A DNA stretch of 64,000 nt from Billgrantia ethanolica (lineage in GTDB: Bacteria; Pseudomonadota; Gammaproteobacteria; Pseudomonadales; Halomonadaceae), in assembly GCF_021404305.1 (NCBI RefSeq), contig NZ_JABFTX010000001.1, forward strand, positions 992,001 to 1,056,000, read 5' to 3'. Numbering within the stretch: position 1 is the first letter of the stretch; each line of letters begins with the position of its first letter. The notes beneath the pieces were generated by a model. That model made no database searches. It was given only the letters and a program-made list of their open reading frames with translations, and had not been told where the DNA came from. A program made the translations under genes and the position numbers. Positions 32,111 through 40,510 of the stretch are shown in pieces.

Positions 32111-32578
32111 TCAATGCAGGCTTCCGGGCCAGTTTCGCCGAAACTGAAGCACCTCCTCAGCCGCCTTGAGTACCGGTTGGCGCCACTCCGCCTCGACCTC
32201 GAGACGCTCACGATCTTCGCGCATGCGATCGCGAGGGGCCAGTTCCTTGCGAGCGGAGTGCGTGTGCAGGTGCTGGGTGCGCGCATATACTTCGCCGAAG
32301 GCCTGGAAGTCGGGCCGCTCGAGCAGGCTCGGATCGAGAATGTCGAGCAGCAGCTTGCAGCGCCACGCGCCTTCGGTGATGTCGACCTGCTCCTGAAGCA
32401 GCGAAGAAGCAACGATCTCGAGGTTGGCAAGGCAGTTCTCATGGGCACGGCGCAGCTCATCCTCACGAAACGCCTCACGCCGGCGCACCTCCTTCCACAA
32501 GGTATAAGCATAGGCTGCCAGGCCGGCAACGATGGCCAAGCCCACGGCGAGCAGAATCAATGCCGTCGTCGTCGTCAT
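32111..32578 (-). CDS. DUF2489-family membrane-anchored protein
   Basis: 155 residues. An N-terminal helix (ALILLAVGLAIVAGLAAYAYTLW) is followed by a charged, helical cytosolic part (VRRREAFREDELRRAHENCLANLEIVASSLL...). I recognise it as DUF2489; function unknown. ATG 32578 has GGAG seven bases upstream. The longer frame to 32623 is unsupported. Confidence 0.8.
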   Translation of the reverse strand: MTTTTALILLAVGLAIVAGLAAYAYTLWKEVRRREAFREDELRRAHENCLANLEIVASSLLQEQVDITEGAWRCKLLLDILDPSLLERPDFQAFGEVYARTQHLHTHSARKELAPRDRMREDRERLEVEAEWRQPVLKAAEEVLQFRRNWPGSLH

Positions 32579-32680
32579 TAAAGCTCCAGAGGGATGCATG
32601 GAAGGGTGAATCGAGGGCCGCATTGTAACGCAAGCACGCGCCCGGAGCAGGACCCGCCCCCAGCCTTATTCGATCAGAGT

Positions 32681-32876
32681 CAGGCTGTGCCTGAAAAATC
32701 GGCGAGCGAAGGCCAGGGCTAGGCCCGTTCCCTACGGGCCAGCGCACTTCCCACATCCCTGTGGGTCGCAAGGCAAAAATTAGCGAAAAGACGGAGTTTA
32801 CGTGCTGTAAATGAGTATTTTGAGCTAATTTTTAACGCCGTATGGCCAAGCGCAGACAGTTTTCAGGCATAGCCTG
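32681..32876. repeat. 196-bp MITE-like or REPIN-like element with inverted ends
   Basis: CAGGCTGTGCCTGAAAA (32681-32697) recurs inverted at 32860-32876 with one mismatch. Inside is a second perfect inverted pair, AAAAATTAGC (32775-32784) and GCTAATTTTT (32824-32833), plus GC hairpins near 32723-32740. No coding capacity. Its right arm supplies the last codons and the TGA of cysQ. I believe similar sequences recur in Halomonas genomes, but cannot check here. Confidence 0.7.
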
Positions 32877-33621
32877 GATCGCTACAGGCGATAAAAGGAC
32901 CATTAATCAAGCTCTCCCCCCGGTTGTAGCGCAGCGCATGCCCATGGCGCGGCTCGATCACCGCCCCGCCGGCCCCTTCCAGCACCGCCTGACCGGCGGC
33001 GGTATCCCATTCGCAGGTGGGTCCGAAACGCGGGTAGAGATCGGCACGACCCTCGGCGATACGGCAGAACTTCACCGAGCTGCCGCAGCGCTCGAGCGAG
33101 GCCTCGGGAAAGCGCTCCAGCCAGGCCTGGGTCTGCGCATCGAGATGGGCCCGGCTGGCGAGAATCCGTGGCGGCCTCTCGGCACGCACGACCAGCTCAC
33201 GACACCGGTTCTCACGCCAGCGCCAGGCGCCGATCCCCTTACCGCCCATCCACGTCGTGGCCAACGCTGGGGCATGCACCACGCCCAGCCGCACCTCTCC
33301 CTTCTCGATCAGCGCCACGTTGACGGTGAAGTCATCGAAGCCGTCGACGAACTCGCGGGTACCATCGAGCGGGTCGACCAGCCAGTAGCGATGCCAGGCA
33401 GAGCGTTCCGTCCAGGCGACATCGGCCTGCTCTTCGGACAGCACCGGGATGTCCAGCAATCTCGGCAAGCCCCGTATCAGGCGACGGTGCGCCGCCATGT
33501 CGGCTTCCGTGACCGGGCTGCCGTCGGCCTTGCCGGCCACCTCGTAGCGTCTTGCGCGTATGCTCAGGATATCCCGGCCCGCCGCCTCGCAAAGCTCACG
33601 CAGCGCTCGCCCATCGGGCAA
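32863..33621 (-). CDS. cysQ: 3'(2'),5'-bisphosphate nucleotidase CysQ
   Basis: About 252 residues. Inositol-phosphatase superfamily: metal-site motifs DGSPVTEADMAAHR, EEQADV, WLVDPLDGTREFVDG, and CEWDTAAGQAVLEGAGG near the C-terminus. It recycles PAP/PAPS by-products. There is no ATG at the family start; TTG 33621 or CTG 33624 are the candidates, with GGAG 8-11 bases upstream. That GGAG lies in a hairpin, CGCAGCTCC/GGAGCTGCG (about 33628-33650), which could limit translation. The final residues SDPGYA and stop lie in the MITE-like repeat arm. Confidence 0.88.
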   Translation of the reverse strand: MPDGRALRELCEAAGRDILSIRARRYEVAGKADGSPVTEADMAAHRRLIRGLPRLLDIPVLSEEQADVAWTERSAWHRYWLVDPLDGTREFVDGFDDFTVNVALIEKGEVRLGVVHAPALATTWMGGKGIGAWRWRENRCRELVVRAERPPRILASRAHLDAQTQAWLERFPEASLERCGSSVKFCRIAEGRADLYPRFGPTCEWDTAAGQAVLEGAGGAVIEPRHGHALRYNRGESLINGPFIACSDPGYA

Positions 33622-33664
33622 CAGCGCCGCAGCTCCGGTGTGGAGCTGCGACGATTGAGGAGGG

Positions 33665-34603
33665 CTAGAGTGCCCAGAGGCCGGCATAGTGATCCAGCAA
33701 CAGCACACCGAACACGCCAAGGATGTAGCGAATCGAGAACCAGAAGGCCGCAAGCGGAGCAGTGGGATCCGCCCCCCTCCACACCTTCCAGTTCCAGTAC
33801 ATGAAGCGCAGATTCAGTGCCATGACGCCCACCAGGTAAACGGCCCCGCTCATGCCGATGACGAAGGGCAACAGCGTGACGGCCACGGTCAACCAAGCAT
33901 AAAGCCAGATCTGCAGCCGTGTGAACGCTTCGCCATGGGTTACCGGCAGCATCGGCACACCGGCACGCGCGTACTCATCACGCTTGTGGATCGCCAACGC
34001 CCAGAAATGCGGCGGCGTCCAGGCGAACACGATCAGCACGAGCAGCAGCGGCTCCGGCCCCAGCTGCCCCGTCACCGCCGTCCAGCCCAGCATCGGCGGT
34101 GCCGCTCCGGCCACGCCCCCGATGACGATATTCTGCGGTGTGGCCCGCTTGAGGAAGGCGGTATAGATCAACGCATAACCGATCAACGAGGCCAGGGTCA
34201 GCCATGCCGTGAGGGCATTGACCTGCCACAGCAGCAGGACGATGCCCGCCATGGAAAGCAGCGATGCCCAGCCCAGCGCCAGCACCGTCGGCATCCGCTG
34301 TGCCGCCAGCGGCCGCTGGGACGTGCGCAACATCATCGCATCGAGGCGCCGATCCACCACATGGTTGAACGCCGCCGCACCGCCGGCCGCCATGCCGATT
34401 CCGGCCAGCCCGAAGACTACCGTGGCAAGCGAAGGCAAGCTTGGCGTTGCCAAGGCCATCCCCACCAGGGCGCAGGCCAGCATGACCAGTACCACCCTCG
34501 GCTTGCATAACGTGAGCAGGTCCTGCCAGCTCCAGTTGGAGCCTTCCAGCTGTGACAGCAGAACGCGCTTCGCCTCGCCACGTCTCATCAGCGCGTTAGA
34601 CAT
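33665..34603 (-). CDS. ctaB: Protoheme IX farnesyltransferase (heme O synthase)
   Basis: About 312 residues, nine predicted helices. UbiA-superfamily motif AAFNHVVDRRLDAMMLRTSQRPL (Asp-rich prenyl-diphosphate site) and second motif IHKRDEYARAGVPMLP. It converts heme B to heme O. AAGGAG precedes ATG 34603, which lies inside the end of ctaA (8-base overlap). Last gene of the cox operon. Confidence 0.95.
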   Translation of the reverse strand: MSNALMRRGEAKRVLLSQLEGSNWSWQDLLTLCKPRVVLVMLACALVGMALATPSLPSLATVVFGLAGIGMAAGGAAAFNHVVDRRLDAMMLRTSQRPLAAQRMPTVLALGWASLLSMAGIVLLLWQVNALTAWLTLASLIGYALIYTAFLKRATPQNIVIGGVAGAAPPMLGWTAVTGQLGPEPLLLVLIVFAWTPPHFWALAIHKRDEYARAGVPMLPVTHGEAFTRLQIWLYAWLTVAVTLLPFVIGMSGAVYLVGVMALNLRFMYWNWKVWRGADPTAPLAAFWFSIRYILGVFGVLLLDHYAGLWAL

Positions 34604-35675
34604 GCACCCACTCCTTGTCCCGTCGTGTTGAATCTTCGGCCGCAACGGCCGACTCCCGCCAGTGCCACACGGCCAACGCCAGCAGCAATACCAGCGCCAC
34701 GGCACCGGCCGTATGCAACAGTGCCAACCACAAGGGCAGCCACATCAGCACGTTGGCGATGCCAAGCCCCACTTGAATACCATAGGCGAAGACGAGCCCA
34801 CCGAGCCAGGGGCGCTGTAGATTCTCGCGCCAATAGCGCAGTGCCAGCGCTATCAAGGCCAGCCCCAGCACCAGCGCGCCGATCCTATGACCCTGGTGGA
34901 TGGCGGTCCTGGCATCTGCATGCAACTGCCCGTGCAGATAATTCGGCCCCACCGTCTGGGTCAGATGAAAACCCTCGCTCCAATCCATCTCCGGCCACCA
35001 CTGGCCGTTGCAGGTGGGGAAGCCCTGACAGGCAATGCCCGCATAGTTGCTCGACACCCAACCGCCCAGCGCCAGCTGCAGCAGCAGGCAGAGCATGGCA
35101 ATGACCCACAGCGGCGTCAGACGCCGCCTCGCCACGCCGGGTGCCGCAGCCCCCTTCGCGAACCGACGCAAGCTCAGATGCAGCCACAGGAACAGCAGCA
35201 GCACCGCCAGACCACCCAGCAGATGCAGGGTCACGACCTGAGGCCACAGCTTCAGCGTCACGGTGAAGGCACCGAAGGCACCTTGCAAAAGGATCACGAC
35301 CAGCAGTGCGACACTCGTTCGCCACGGGTAGCCGGAGCGGCGACGCAGCCCAGCCCCCAACGCGAGCAGCGAGATCACCAGCAAGCCGAGGGCCGACGCC
35401 ACGTAGCGGTGAACCATTTCCACCCAGGCCTTGAACGCCTCCAGCGGTGCGTCAGGAGAGTGGGCCATCGCCCGCTCGGCATCCGGCACTACCAGACGGC
35501 CATAGCAGCCCGGCCAGTCAGGGCAGCCAAGTCCGGCATCCACCAGGCGCGTCCACACGCCGATCAATATCACCACGGTAGTGAAGACGACACCGGCCAG
35601 GCTCAGCCGCAGCAGCAGGCGCAGCCGCGCCCTATCACGCTGAATGGAAGCATTCGTCATCGAAGCACTCTGCAT
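34596..35675 (-). CDS. ctaA: Heme A synthase (COX15/CtaA)
   Basis: 359 residues, eight helices. Signatures: GVWTRLVDAGLGCPDWPGCYG near residue 45 and the second-half heme ligand region HQGHRIGALVLG. Oxidises heme O to heme A for the oxidase encoded upstream. ATG 35675 has GGGAG eight bases upstream; ATG 35660 is an alternative. Overlaps ctaB. Confidence 0.95.
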   Translation of the reverse strand: MQSASMTNASIQRDRARLRLLLRLSLAGVVFTTVVILIGVWTRLVDAGLGCPDWPGCYGRLVVPDAERAMAHSPDAPLEAFKAWVEMVHRYVASALGLLVISLLALGAGLRRRSGYPWRTSVALLVVILLQGAFGAFTVTLKLWPQVVTLHLLGGLAVLLLFLWLHLSLRRFAKGAAAPGVARRRLTPLWVIAMLCLLLQLALGGWVSSNYAGIACQGFPTCNGQWWPEMDWSEGFHLTQTVGPNYLHGQLHADARTAIHQGHRIGALVLGLALIALALRYWRENLQRPWLGGLVFAYGIQVGLGIANVLMWLPLWLALLHTAGAVALVLLLALAVWHWRESAVAAEDSTRRDKEWVHV

Positions 35676-35717
35676 GGTGTGGCTCCCGCCTCCCTGGTCG
35701 GATATTGGTAACTACGT

Positions 35718-36284
35718 TCAGCGTGTATCGCCGTCACGCTCCGGCGCGCTGCGCCGGTCGGGGTTCATGCGCAACAGATGACTGAGATCATCCATCACAT
35801 CGCGCTCGCCGACCTCACGACCATAGGTCAATACCACCTGGCCCTGCGGGTCGAGTAGCCAGACCTGCCCGGGCGCCTGCCAACCAGGCACCTCCAGCCA
35901 CTGTGCACCGATCTCTCCCGGCAAAATCTCTCCCGGCAAAATCTCTCCCGGCAAAGTCTCGCCCTCCCCTCCGATACGCAACCTCGTCACCCTGGGCGCC
36001 TCACGGCCCAGCGCGCGATGCAGTCGCCACCATCGATCGGCGTTTTCCGCACAAGCCACGCTGCAATCGAAGGCCAGCAACCAATCGCCATCATCCAGAC
36101 TGTCCGTAAGCTCCACCAACGGCCACTGCGACAGATTGGGCACGTCAGGTGCCAGCTCGCCGTGGGCCGTGCGCTGCTCCGGGATGCCGATACGCCACTG
36201 CACCATCACCCAGGCAGTAACGACCGGCAAGGCGAATATTGCGATCAATGCCAGCAACTTGAAGCGCTGGTGACGGATTTTCAT
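35718..36284 (-). CDS. Cox-operon membrane-anchored protein of unknown function
   Basis: 188 residues. One N-terminal helix (LLALIAIFALPVVTAWVMVQW), then a periplasmic part with a thioredoxin-like feel (WLLAFDCSVACAENADRWWRLHRAL and VWLLDPQGQVVLTYG). A protein of this kind sits at this place in Pseudomonas cox operons and is presumably an assembly factor. Three perfect 15-bp repeats (35911-35955) insert LPGEI three times. Start ATG 36284 overlaps the SURF1 stop by four bases. Confidence 0.75.
   Translation of the reverse strand: MKIRHQRFKLLALIAIFALPVVTAWVMVQWRIGIPEQRTAHGELAPDVPNLSQWPLVELTDSLDDGDWLLAFDCSVACAENADRWWRLHRALGREAPRVTRLRIGGEGETLPGEILPGEILPGEIGAQWLEVPGWQAPGQVWLLDPQGQVVLTYGREVGERDVMDDLSHLLRMNPDRRSAPERDGDTR
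35911..35955. repeat. Three identical 15-bp tandem repeats within the cox accessory gene
   Basis: atctctcccggcaaa occurs at 35911, 35926 and 35941 without mismatch, followed by a partial degenerate copy. In frame, each adds LPGEI. The perfect identity suggests recent slippage expansion. Confidence 0.9.
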
Positions 36285-37030
36285 GGCTTCCTGCAAGGCT
36301 TTGCCTCCTCATGTGCATTCCGACCTGCGGTTTGAGTTGCATCACGACGGTCTTTGACCAGCCTGCGCCCACCAAGCAGCATCACGACCAGAGCGGCCAG
36401 CGCCAATCCCCACCACTGTACGGCGTAGCCGACATGTCGACTGGCCGGCATCACGCTGGGCTGCCACCACGGCTCGAGCAGACCGGCACCGCGCTCAAGA
36501 TGCATCCACCCGGCGTGAGCGAAGTCCGCCTCCCAGGCCTCGAGCTCGATACGCTGCAAGCGGCTCCCTTCACGGTTGGGGCCGAACAATGGAGTGCCGT
36601 TGCCGGCCGCCTGCCAGCGACCTGAGACGACGACCTCGCCCACGGGAGTTTCCACCTCAGGTGCCTCGCGAGTCGGCCCGGTGGGCAGGAAGCCTCGCTG
36701 CACCAACCACAACCGGCCATCTTCGGTTTGAAGGGGGGTGAGCACCGCCACTCCCAACTGCCCCTTAAGTGTGCGGTTGTCGAGAAACAGAGTCTGCTCC
36801 TCGAGATAGCGGCCACGCAACGTCAGGCGAGTGCCTTCAGGGGGAGTTTCGATAGGTGCCTGCAGCGTTGGGGCGGCGTCGAGACGCGCCAGGTATTCGC
36901 GCTTGTCGTCCGCCCGCTCCCACTGCCATAGTCCAAGGAACAAGCCCAATGCGACCAGTGCCGACCAGAACGAGAACCAGATTCTTAGTCGCCACTTCCC
37001 GCTCCCCTGACTTACAATGGAGTGCCCCAT
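36281..37030 (-). CDS. SURF1-family cytochrome oxidase assembly protein
   Basis: 249 residues. N-terminal helix (WFSFWSALVALGLFLGLWQWERADDKREYL) and C-terminal helix (YAVQWWGLALAALVVMLL), with the SURF1 core GRYLEEQTLFLDNR and VQRGFLP between. Helps insert heme A into CoxA. ATG 37030 has GAGG about five bases upstream and shares CATG with the divergent DUF2909 start, so the two coding regions overlap by two bases head to head. Confidence 0.9.
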   Translation of the reverse strand: MGHSIVSQGSGKWRLRIWFSFWSALVALGLFLGLWQWERADDKREYLARLDAAPTLQAPIETPPEGTRLTLRGRYLEEQTLFLDNRTLKGQLGVAVLTPLQTEDGRLWLVQRGFLPTGPTREAPEVETPVGEVVVSGRWQAAGNGTPLFGPNREGSRLQRIELEAWEADFAHAGWMHLERGAGLLEPWWQPSVMPASRHVGYAVQWWGLALAALVVMLLGGRRLVKDRRDATQTAGRNAHEEAKPCRKP

Positions 37031-37226
37031 GTTCCTCAAGACTCTGATTGCCGTGGTGTTCCTAGCCATGCTGACCAGCCTGGCCGCCGGCGTTGGCTTT
37101 CTGCTACGCGACGATTCCAGCTCGCGGCGCCTGCTCGTATCACTGAAGATTCGCGTCTCTCTGGCCGCACTACTGCTGGCCCTGCTGTTCTACGGCTTCT
37201 ATTTCGGCAGCCTGGGAGAAATTTGA
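37029..37226 (+). CDS. DUF2909 / twin-transmembrane small protein
   Basis: 65 residues, two helices (FLKTLIAVVFLAMLTSLAAGVGFLL and VSLAALLLALLFYGFYFGSL) joined by a charged loop. GGAG lies six bases before ATG 37029. It runs against the cox operon, embedded between coxC and the SURF1 gene, an arrangement also known in Pseudomonas. Its promoter must lie inside the SURF1 gene. Function unknown. Confidence 0.85.
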   Translation: MFLKTLIAVVFLAMLTSLAAGVGFLLRDDSSSRRLLVSLKIRVSLAALLLALLFYGFYFGSLGEI

Positions 37227-37247
37227 CCCCAGGCTGCCGATATCACC

Positions 37248-37271
37248 AGCCCCATGAGAATAAATGGGGCT
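37248..37271. terminator. Hairpin between the DUF2909 gene and coxC
   Basis: AGCCCCAT (37248-37255) pairs with ATGGGGCT (37264-37271). It lies between the convergent 3' ends and could terminate either. Confidence 0.7.
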
Positions 37272-37289
37272 ATTCATCACAGCACCACG

Positions 37290-38150
37290 TCAGAACACAT
37301 AGACGAACAGGAACAATCCTACCCACACTACATCGACGAAGTGCCAGTACCAGCACGAGGCCTCGAAGCCGAAGTGGTCTTCCGGGGAGAAGTGGTAGCG
37401 CATCACCCTGAACAGCATCACGATGAGGATCAACGTCCCGACGATGACGTGAACCCCATGGAAGCCCGTCAATATGAAGAAGGTGGCGCCGTAGATACCC
37501 GCCTGTAGCGTGATGCCGTAATGGGCATAGGCTTCGTAGTACTCCACCCCCTGAATGACGATGAAGGTGAGGCCCAGCAGAACGGTGCCCGCCAGCCAGT
37601 TGCGGCAAATCTTGCGCTTGCCTTCCTTCAACGCCTCGTGCGCCACGGTCAGGGTGATACTCGACGAGACCAGGATCAGCGTGTTCACCAGCGGCAGATG
37701 CCAGGGGCTGAAGACCTGCGTAGGACCGGCAATGGACGAGTCGGGCGGGCTGAGCAATGGCCAGTGCGCAGTGAACTCCGGCCACAGCAGCGCGGTTGCC
37801 CCCTTGGTGCCCTCCCCACCCAGCCAGGGTACGGCGAACGTGCGCACGTAGAACAGCGCGCCGAAGAAGGCGGCGAAGAACATCACCTCGGAGAAGATGA
37901 ACCAGCCCATGCCCCAGCGGAACGAACGATCCATCTGCGCGTCGTAGAGTCCGCTGCGCGACTCCACCACCACGTCACGGAACCAGAGTGCCATCACAGC
38001 GATGACCCCCACCAGGCCCACCAGCGTGATCAGGGTACCGCGTCCGTGCACCAGCACCATGCCGGTACCGATCATCATCACGCCGAGGGCGAGTGAGCCA
38101 AGAACGGGCCACTTGCTGGTCGCGGGTACGTAATAACTGCCACCACTCAT
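37290..38150 (-). CDS. coxC: Cytochrome c oxidase subunit III
   Basis: 286 residues, seven helices. Starts GGSYYVPATSKWPVLG and carries WPEFTAH..., SSSITLTVAHEALKEG and GFHGVHVIVGTLILIVML near the end. Stabilises the CoxA core and proton uptake. Start overlaps the ctaG stop (ATGA). Confidence 0.96.
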   Translation of the reverse strand: MSGGSYYVPATSKWPVLGSLALGVMMIGTGMVLVHGRGTLITLVGLVGVIAVMALWFRDVVVESRSGLYDAQMDRSFRWGMGWFIFSEVMFFAAFFGALFYVRTFAVPWLGGEGTKGATALLWPEFTAHWPLLSPPDSSIAGPTQVFSPWHLPLVNTLILVSSSITLTVAHEALKEGKRKICRNWLAGTVLLGLTFIVIQGVEYYEAYAHYGITLQAGIYGATFFILTGFHGVHVIVGTLILIVMLFRVMRYHFSPEDHFGFEASCWYWHFVDVVWVGLFLFVYVF

Positions 38151-38740
38151 GCCTCACCTCCTTCGTCGCGCTTGACCCCGGCCTGCAGCGTTTGGGTTTT
38201 GCCCTCAACGGGATAGAGGGTATAGACCAGAGTGACAGTGTTGACCTCGGGGGGGAGGTCGCGGTCCAACTGGAACACCAGTGGCATTTCGACCCGTTCC
38301 CCGGCCTGCAGCAGTTGCTCCTCGAAACAGAAGCAGCTCGACTTGCGCACATGGCGGGTTGCCGTACTGGGCGAAACGCTGGGCACGGCCCGCCCCCAGT
38401 TCTCGCTGCCGCTCTGATTGCTGAACATGAAATTCACTTCGGACGTCTGTCCGGGGTGCAGCCGCACCTGCCGGGTCTCGACATCCAGCCTCCAGGGCAG
38501 GCCGGAACCGTTACGCGTGATGAACTGCACCGTGACCAGGCGCGACTCGTCCACCTCGTCGTGAACCAGCGCCTGAGCCGTGGTATCGACCTTGCCGTTG
38601 ATACCGGTCACCCGACAGAACACGTCGTAGAGCGGTACCAGAGCGAAGGCGAAGGCGAACATGCCGATCAGTGCCGCCACGCTGCGCCAGACCGTCCGGC
38701 GCACGCCCACCTGCCTGGCCTCCGTATCGTGCTGAGTCAT
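38147..38740 (-). CDS. ctaG: Copper chaperone CtaG/Cox11
   Basis: 197 residues. One N-terminal helix (VAALIGMFAFAFALVPLYDVFC) and a periplasmic beta domain with the copper motif CFCFEEQLLQAGE. Delivers copper to CuB in CoxA. Placed between coxA and coxC, as usual. Confidence 0.95.
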   Translation of the reverse strand: MTQHDTEARQVGVRRTVWRSVAALIGMFAFAFALVPLYDVFCRVTGINGKVDTTAQALVHDEVDESRLVTVQFITRNGSGLPWRLDVETRQVRLHPGQTSEVNFMFSNQSGSENWGRAVPSVSPSTATRHVRKSSCFCFEEQLLQAGERVEMPLVFQLDRDLPPEVNTVTLVYTLYPVEGKTQTLQAGVKRDEGGEA

Positions 38741-38790
38741 GCTTCACTCCTCCTTTCGACGGCCGGCCACCCGGTGGCCGGCACTACGAA

Positions 38791-40428
38791 TCAGTGAGCC
38801 GGGCGCTGAAAGGTCGGCGGGGTCTCGAAGGTATGCAGCGGCGCAGGACTCGGCACGCTCCACTCCAGGTCATCGGCATACTCGCCCCAGGCTGCCGCCG
38901 GCGCCTTCTTGCCGCCACGTACGCACATGATGATCACGGCGACGAACAGCAGCTGCGAGATGCCGAACATGAAGGCGCCGATGGAAGACACCAGGTTGAA
39001 GTCGGCGAACTGCAGCGCATAGTCGGGTATCCGCCGCGGCATGCCGGCCAGGCCCGAGAAGTGCATCGGGAAGAAGGTCAGATTGACACTGATGACGGAA
39101 AGCCAGAAATGCCACTGAGCCAGACGCACGTTGGGGTAGTGGCCGGTCCACTTGGGCAGCCAGAAGTAAGTAGCGGCCATGATGGAGAAGATGGCGCCCG
39201 GCACCAGTACGTAGTGGAAGTGTGCCACCACGAAGTAGGTATCGTGGTATTGGAAGTCGGCCGGGGCGATGGCCAGCATCAATCCCGAGAATCCGCCAAT
39301 GGTGAACAGCACCACGAAGGCCAGGGCAAACAGCATCGGCGGCTCGAAGCTGATCGAACCGCGGAACAGCGTGGTCACCCAGTTGAACACCTTCACCCCG
39401 GTGGGCACGGCGATCAGCATGGTGGCGTACATGAAGAACAACTGCCCGGCCAGCGGCATACCCACCACGAACATGTGGTGGCCCCAGACCAGGAACGACA
39501 GGATGGCAATGGCCGCAGTGGCATACACCATGGAGGCATAGCCGAACAGGCGCTTACGGGCAAAGGCAGGAATGATCGCCGACACGATGCCGAATGACGG
39601 CAGGATCATGATGTATACCTCGGGATGCCCGAAGAACCAGAACAGATGCTGGAACAGCACCGGATCACCGCCACCCGCCGCATCGAAGAAGCTGGTGCCG
39701 AAGTTGATGTCCATCAACATCATCGTGATCACGCCTGCCAGTACCGGCATCACCGCGATCAGCAGGAAGGCCGTGATCAGCCAGGTCCACACGAACAGCG
39801 GCATATCCATCATGCGCATGCCGGGTGCACGCATGTTGAGGATGGTGGCGACGATGTTGATCGCCCCCAGAATCGAGCTGATACCGGCGATGTGCAACGA
39901 CAGGATGAAGAAGGTGGTGGAGGGCGGCGCATAGGTGGTGGATAGCGGCGCGTAGAAGGTCCAGCCGAAGTTGGGGCCGCCACCCGGCATGAACAGGGTC
40001 GAGAGCAACAGGCCGAATGCCACCGGCAGCAGCCAGAAACTGAAGTTGTTGAGTCGCGGCAGCGCCATGTCCGGCGCACCGATCTGCAGCGGAATCATCC
40101 AGTTGGCCAACCCGGTGAAGGCCGGCATGACCGCTGCAAAGACCATGATCAGGCCGTGCATGGTGGTCATCTGATTGAAGAATTCCGGATTGACGAACTG
40201 CAACCCGGGCTGGAAGAGCTCCAGACGGACCACCAGGGCGAAGATCCCGCCGATGAAGAACATGATCAGCGAGAAGATCAGGTACATGGACCCGATCTCC
40301 TTGTGATTGGTGGTCAGCAGCCAGCGCATGATGCCCTTGGGTGGGGCTTCGTGGGCATGTCCATGCCCCGCTTCCGCGGCGGTGGTGCTCTGCTCGAGAG
40401 TCGGCTGAGGAGGTACCTTAGGGGCCAT
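38791..40428 (-). CDS. coxA: Cytochrome c oxidase subunit I
   Basis: 545 residues, twelve helices. Ligand motifs: [15 protein letters not shown] (CuB His and cross-linked Tyr), [10 protein letters not shown] (two more CuB His) and [14 protein letters not shown] (heme ligands). The K-channel lysine region is [16 protein letters not shown]-family heme-copper oxidase core. GGAG lies eight to nine bases upstream of ATG 40428. Confidence 0.97.
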   Translation of the reverse strand: MAPKVPPQPTLEQSTTAAEAGHGHAHEAPPKGIMRWLLTTNHKEIGSMYLIFSLIMFFIGGIFALVVRLELFQPGLQFVNPEFFNQMTTMHGLIMVFAAVMPAFTGLANWMIPLQIGAPDMALPRLNNFSFWLLPVAFGLLLSTLFMPGGGPNFGWTFYAPLSTTYAPPSTTFFILSLHIAGISSILGAINIVATILNMRAPGMRMMDMPLFVWTWLITAFLLIAVMPVLAGVITMMLMDINFGTSFFDAAGGGDPVLFQHLFWFFGHPEVYIMILPSFGIVSAIIPAFARKRLFGYASMVYATAAIAILSFLVWGHHMFVVGMPLAGQLFFMYATMLIAVPTGVKVFNWVTTLFRGSISFEPPMLFALAFVVLFTIGGFSGLMLAIAPADFQYHDTYFVVAHFHYVLVPGAIFSIMAATYFWLPKWTGHYPNVRLAQWHFWLSVISVNLTFFPMHFSGLAGMPRRIPDYALQFADFNLVSSIGAFMFGISQLLFVAVIIMCVRGGKKAPAAAWGEYADDLEWSVPSPAPLHTFETPPTFQRPAH

Positions 40429-40478
40429 CGGAATACTCCAGTTTCATTGTCTTGTTTTTCGCAGCGTGTCAGGGGTTC

Positions 40479-40502
40479 CTCACGTCGCCGTGGCGACGTG
40501 AG
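40479..40502 (-). other. Intercistronic hairpin between coxB and coxA
   Basis: CTCACGTCGCC (40479-40489) pairs perfectly with GGCGACGTGAG (40492-40502). There is no T-run, so it is more likely an mRNA stability or processing element than a full terminator. Confidence 0.6.
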
Positions 40503-40510
40503 GGCGACGA

